Assembly (NCBI GenBank): GCA_905116865.2
Contig: CAJHNH020008543.1
Location: 854,606 to 918,605, forward strand
Reading direction: 5' to 3'
Source of the DNA: Candidula unifasciata
Lineage: Eukaryota > Mollusca > Gastropoda > Stylommatophora > Geomitridae
DNA: 64,000 bases
The notes under the pieces are model-generated. The model ran no database searches, was not told where the DNA came from, and worked only from the letters and a program-made list of their open reading frames with translations. The position numbers and the translations under genes were made by a program. Positions 58,601 through 61,600 of the stretch are shown here, piece after piece (within the stretch, counting starts at the first letter, position 1; every line of letters starts with the position of its first letter).

Positions 58601-61600
58601 TAAGTGCTCTGTTCTACTTCTAACTCAAGCCTGAGTCTGAAGAATCTCAGCACAGTGCACAGACTCTGTTGCGCTAGCGAGGATCCTGAAATACTTTGAG
58701 TAAATTTCTAACTCCAAATTTTACCTGGGCAGCGCAGTTAGGCTACTCATTTTCGATTTCCAACTGCCAAGGTATTTGTTTTTTACATGTGCAACAATAC
58801 ACACGGGCATCCGGTCTTACTACCCAGAGATCAGGGGAAATTACTAGAAGTCCACATGAAAAATCCCAGCCTTCACCGAGGTTTGAACGAAGGACCTCCA
58901 GCACTCGAGGCAGATGCCATACCTCGAGACCACACAGCCCCCTTAGTCAGAGCCTATAAACTATTACTTGTTACTTGTTATCCGTACTGACATCCGAGCA
59001 CATGGGTCTGACTCATTCATTCTCCATCCCCCAATGCAGCAGCCATCACAATGTCTCTATGCTCACTATACACAATAATACTTCAGGTCAAAATGGACGC
59101 TAGGCACGGCCACTTTTTTTTGGCCGTGGCAAATGTTTTTTTTTTTACTTCTGCCAGGCGGTGGCCATTGCATTTTTGCTCCATTTGTAGACTGGAAGGA
59201 TATAGTTTCGTCGCCCAGCTTCTGAGTTGAGTGCATGGCATGACACTGTGAGCTACGTGTGTTTTTTGTTGGCACAGAAGCGGAGCAACTATGGGGTGAC
59301 CCGTTTGCTATGAAGCTGAAACTAGGATTACCAGATTACCAGATTACCCAATAGAAGTTGACTGGCTGTCTCCTTTTTTTGCCCTACAACTGGTTTCAGC
59401 ATACTTGTTCTCATTCATTACCAATTTCCAACAGGCAGTTCATCACCCACAAATTATGGTACACAGAAAAAGGAATCCCCACTTTTTAAAAAACAAAGAA
59501 TGACATGAAAGTGGACTTGTACCTTCTCCTAGATCGATGCCTTCACTGGTGAGGATCTCCCTCAGCTTGGCCACCTCCTCCTTAAGTTCTCGGATCAGTT
59601 TAGCATTGGGATCTTCATTAACCACAGCCTTACACATGATCTGCTTGGCTCTGTCAGCGTATCTGTGGAAGGAACATGCGGATGTGGTAACAATCTTTTA
59701 TCATCCTTTATCAACAACCTTGATCACCACCACCAACCCAATCAACATCATAATCACTATCATGGTAATTTTTTCCGCAGACATCATTATCTTGGTTAAA
59801 TCTACAACCATAAACCTCTACAAAATCTCTACCAAAATATTTTTTAATACTTAAATTTGTAGGCAAAGTGGTGAAAGAAAATTGGGTTGGGTGGTGGGGG
59901 TGTGGGGGAAAAGGGGGGGGGGGGGGTCTTTGAGTCATAACCTCTATCAACTTCCACATCATCATTTCCATAACAAGCATACAAATCCTCACTATCAGGG
60001 CCAGGTTATGTACAGGTAAAAACCAACAGACTTGGCCAATATTCTAAAAGCTCTTAAGGATGCAGGACAAGTAGATGATTCAGGAGAAGATGATGAGGTG
60101 GCAATATTCAAAAGACTACAAGATCTTCAGGTCACAAGAGATGTGGCCAGCCATGAACACTACACATGTAGCTAAATACTTTAAACCACCACAGAACTGG
60201 TGTTATCAGTTGCCACATGCCAAAAGATATACTGAAGGTGTTTATGTACTTGTCTGCTGTGCAGTGAGTATAACTGTTGATTAACAATCAGTATAACTTG
60301 CACAACCATCACTGATATAACTGCATTATCATTATTGTTACTACCATCAACGTTATTACTATTTAAAATCATATTCAGCATCATTGAATATTGATTCTCA
60401 AAAAAATCAATAAATTATTATTTTTCTAATCAACAGAATATTACTATATTTTTGTATGGACAAAAGGATTATGAACTACTGATGGACAGACAAATTCTGA
60501 CCTCTAAATGAGTTCAAACTTACCGTAGAGTGCTGAGAGTCTCATCAAAGTTAATATCAGCTGGACTGAGAGCTGCCACCATGGCAGTCCTAGAGTTGCC
60601 TCCTGCAACCAAACGTAAAAAAATACATCTAAATGATACAATAATCTGAACAGACACATAATAGATTGCACAATTATTTGCCTAGTATATTAAACTGTAT
60701 ATCATCAAGTTCATACAACAGTAATAACTGATGGAAAGGAAGTACATAAACGAATCCTTCTAACTGAAATACATAATCAACTATATTCAAAAGTAACAGC
60801 CTGTGTGCATCTGAGAGGATACAGTAAAATATAAAAGTAAAGGACCCTTTTCCATGCCTTCAAGTGTACTGGGTATTTAGGGCTAGATTTATATTTTATT
60901 GACCAAACAGCACATGGTGTACGATGTGGTCAGCATCACGCCAGCCACCTTTACTTCCCAGGATTGTACCTGGTACTCACTCACGGCTGGGTCGACCTGA
61001 GAGACAGAGTCATTTTTGAAAAAAATTGGGTCCTGTCAGGACTCGATATGCAGGCGAGCATCTGGCCGCTGTGGTCTACAGCGGCTCCCACAGTGAAATA
61101 TGCCAGGCAATAAATTGAACAATATATTATTTATTTCTTCCGTGTTCAAACTTACAAGGGGAAACATTATTCTCAGTTGCAATAATTGTCGAACTGTTAT
61201 CCCCTGTTTATGTTTACTCTCTCTTTTTGTTCCATGTCTGGGACTCTTATTTCCGATGCTGACCACATTACCCACAGAGTGCTGATGGTCTGTAAAAATA
61301 TGGGACGCTCTGCTCTGCCCATATGCCCGATGCGCCGAAGGCGTGAAAAGGGAACTTTACTTTACTTATATGTTTATTCCCTGTCTCGGTTTGCTATCTT
61401 GTGATTATGTTTGTATTCGCAGGTTCACTGTCAGGTTTTTAAAAAAAATGTTTTTGAGGTTTGCTAACTGGTGTCTGGGTTGGTCATCTCCTGTCTAGAT
61501 TTATTATTCTCAGTCTACATGTTTTACAATTTACAGAAATGTATGAAACATTATAACCAGGCTTGTTACTTTATGTCTATTCTAGATTTGTTGTCATTTT

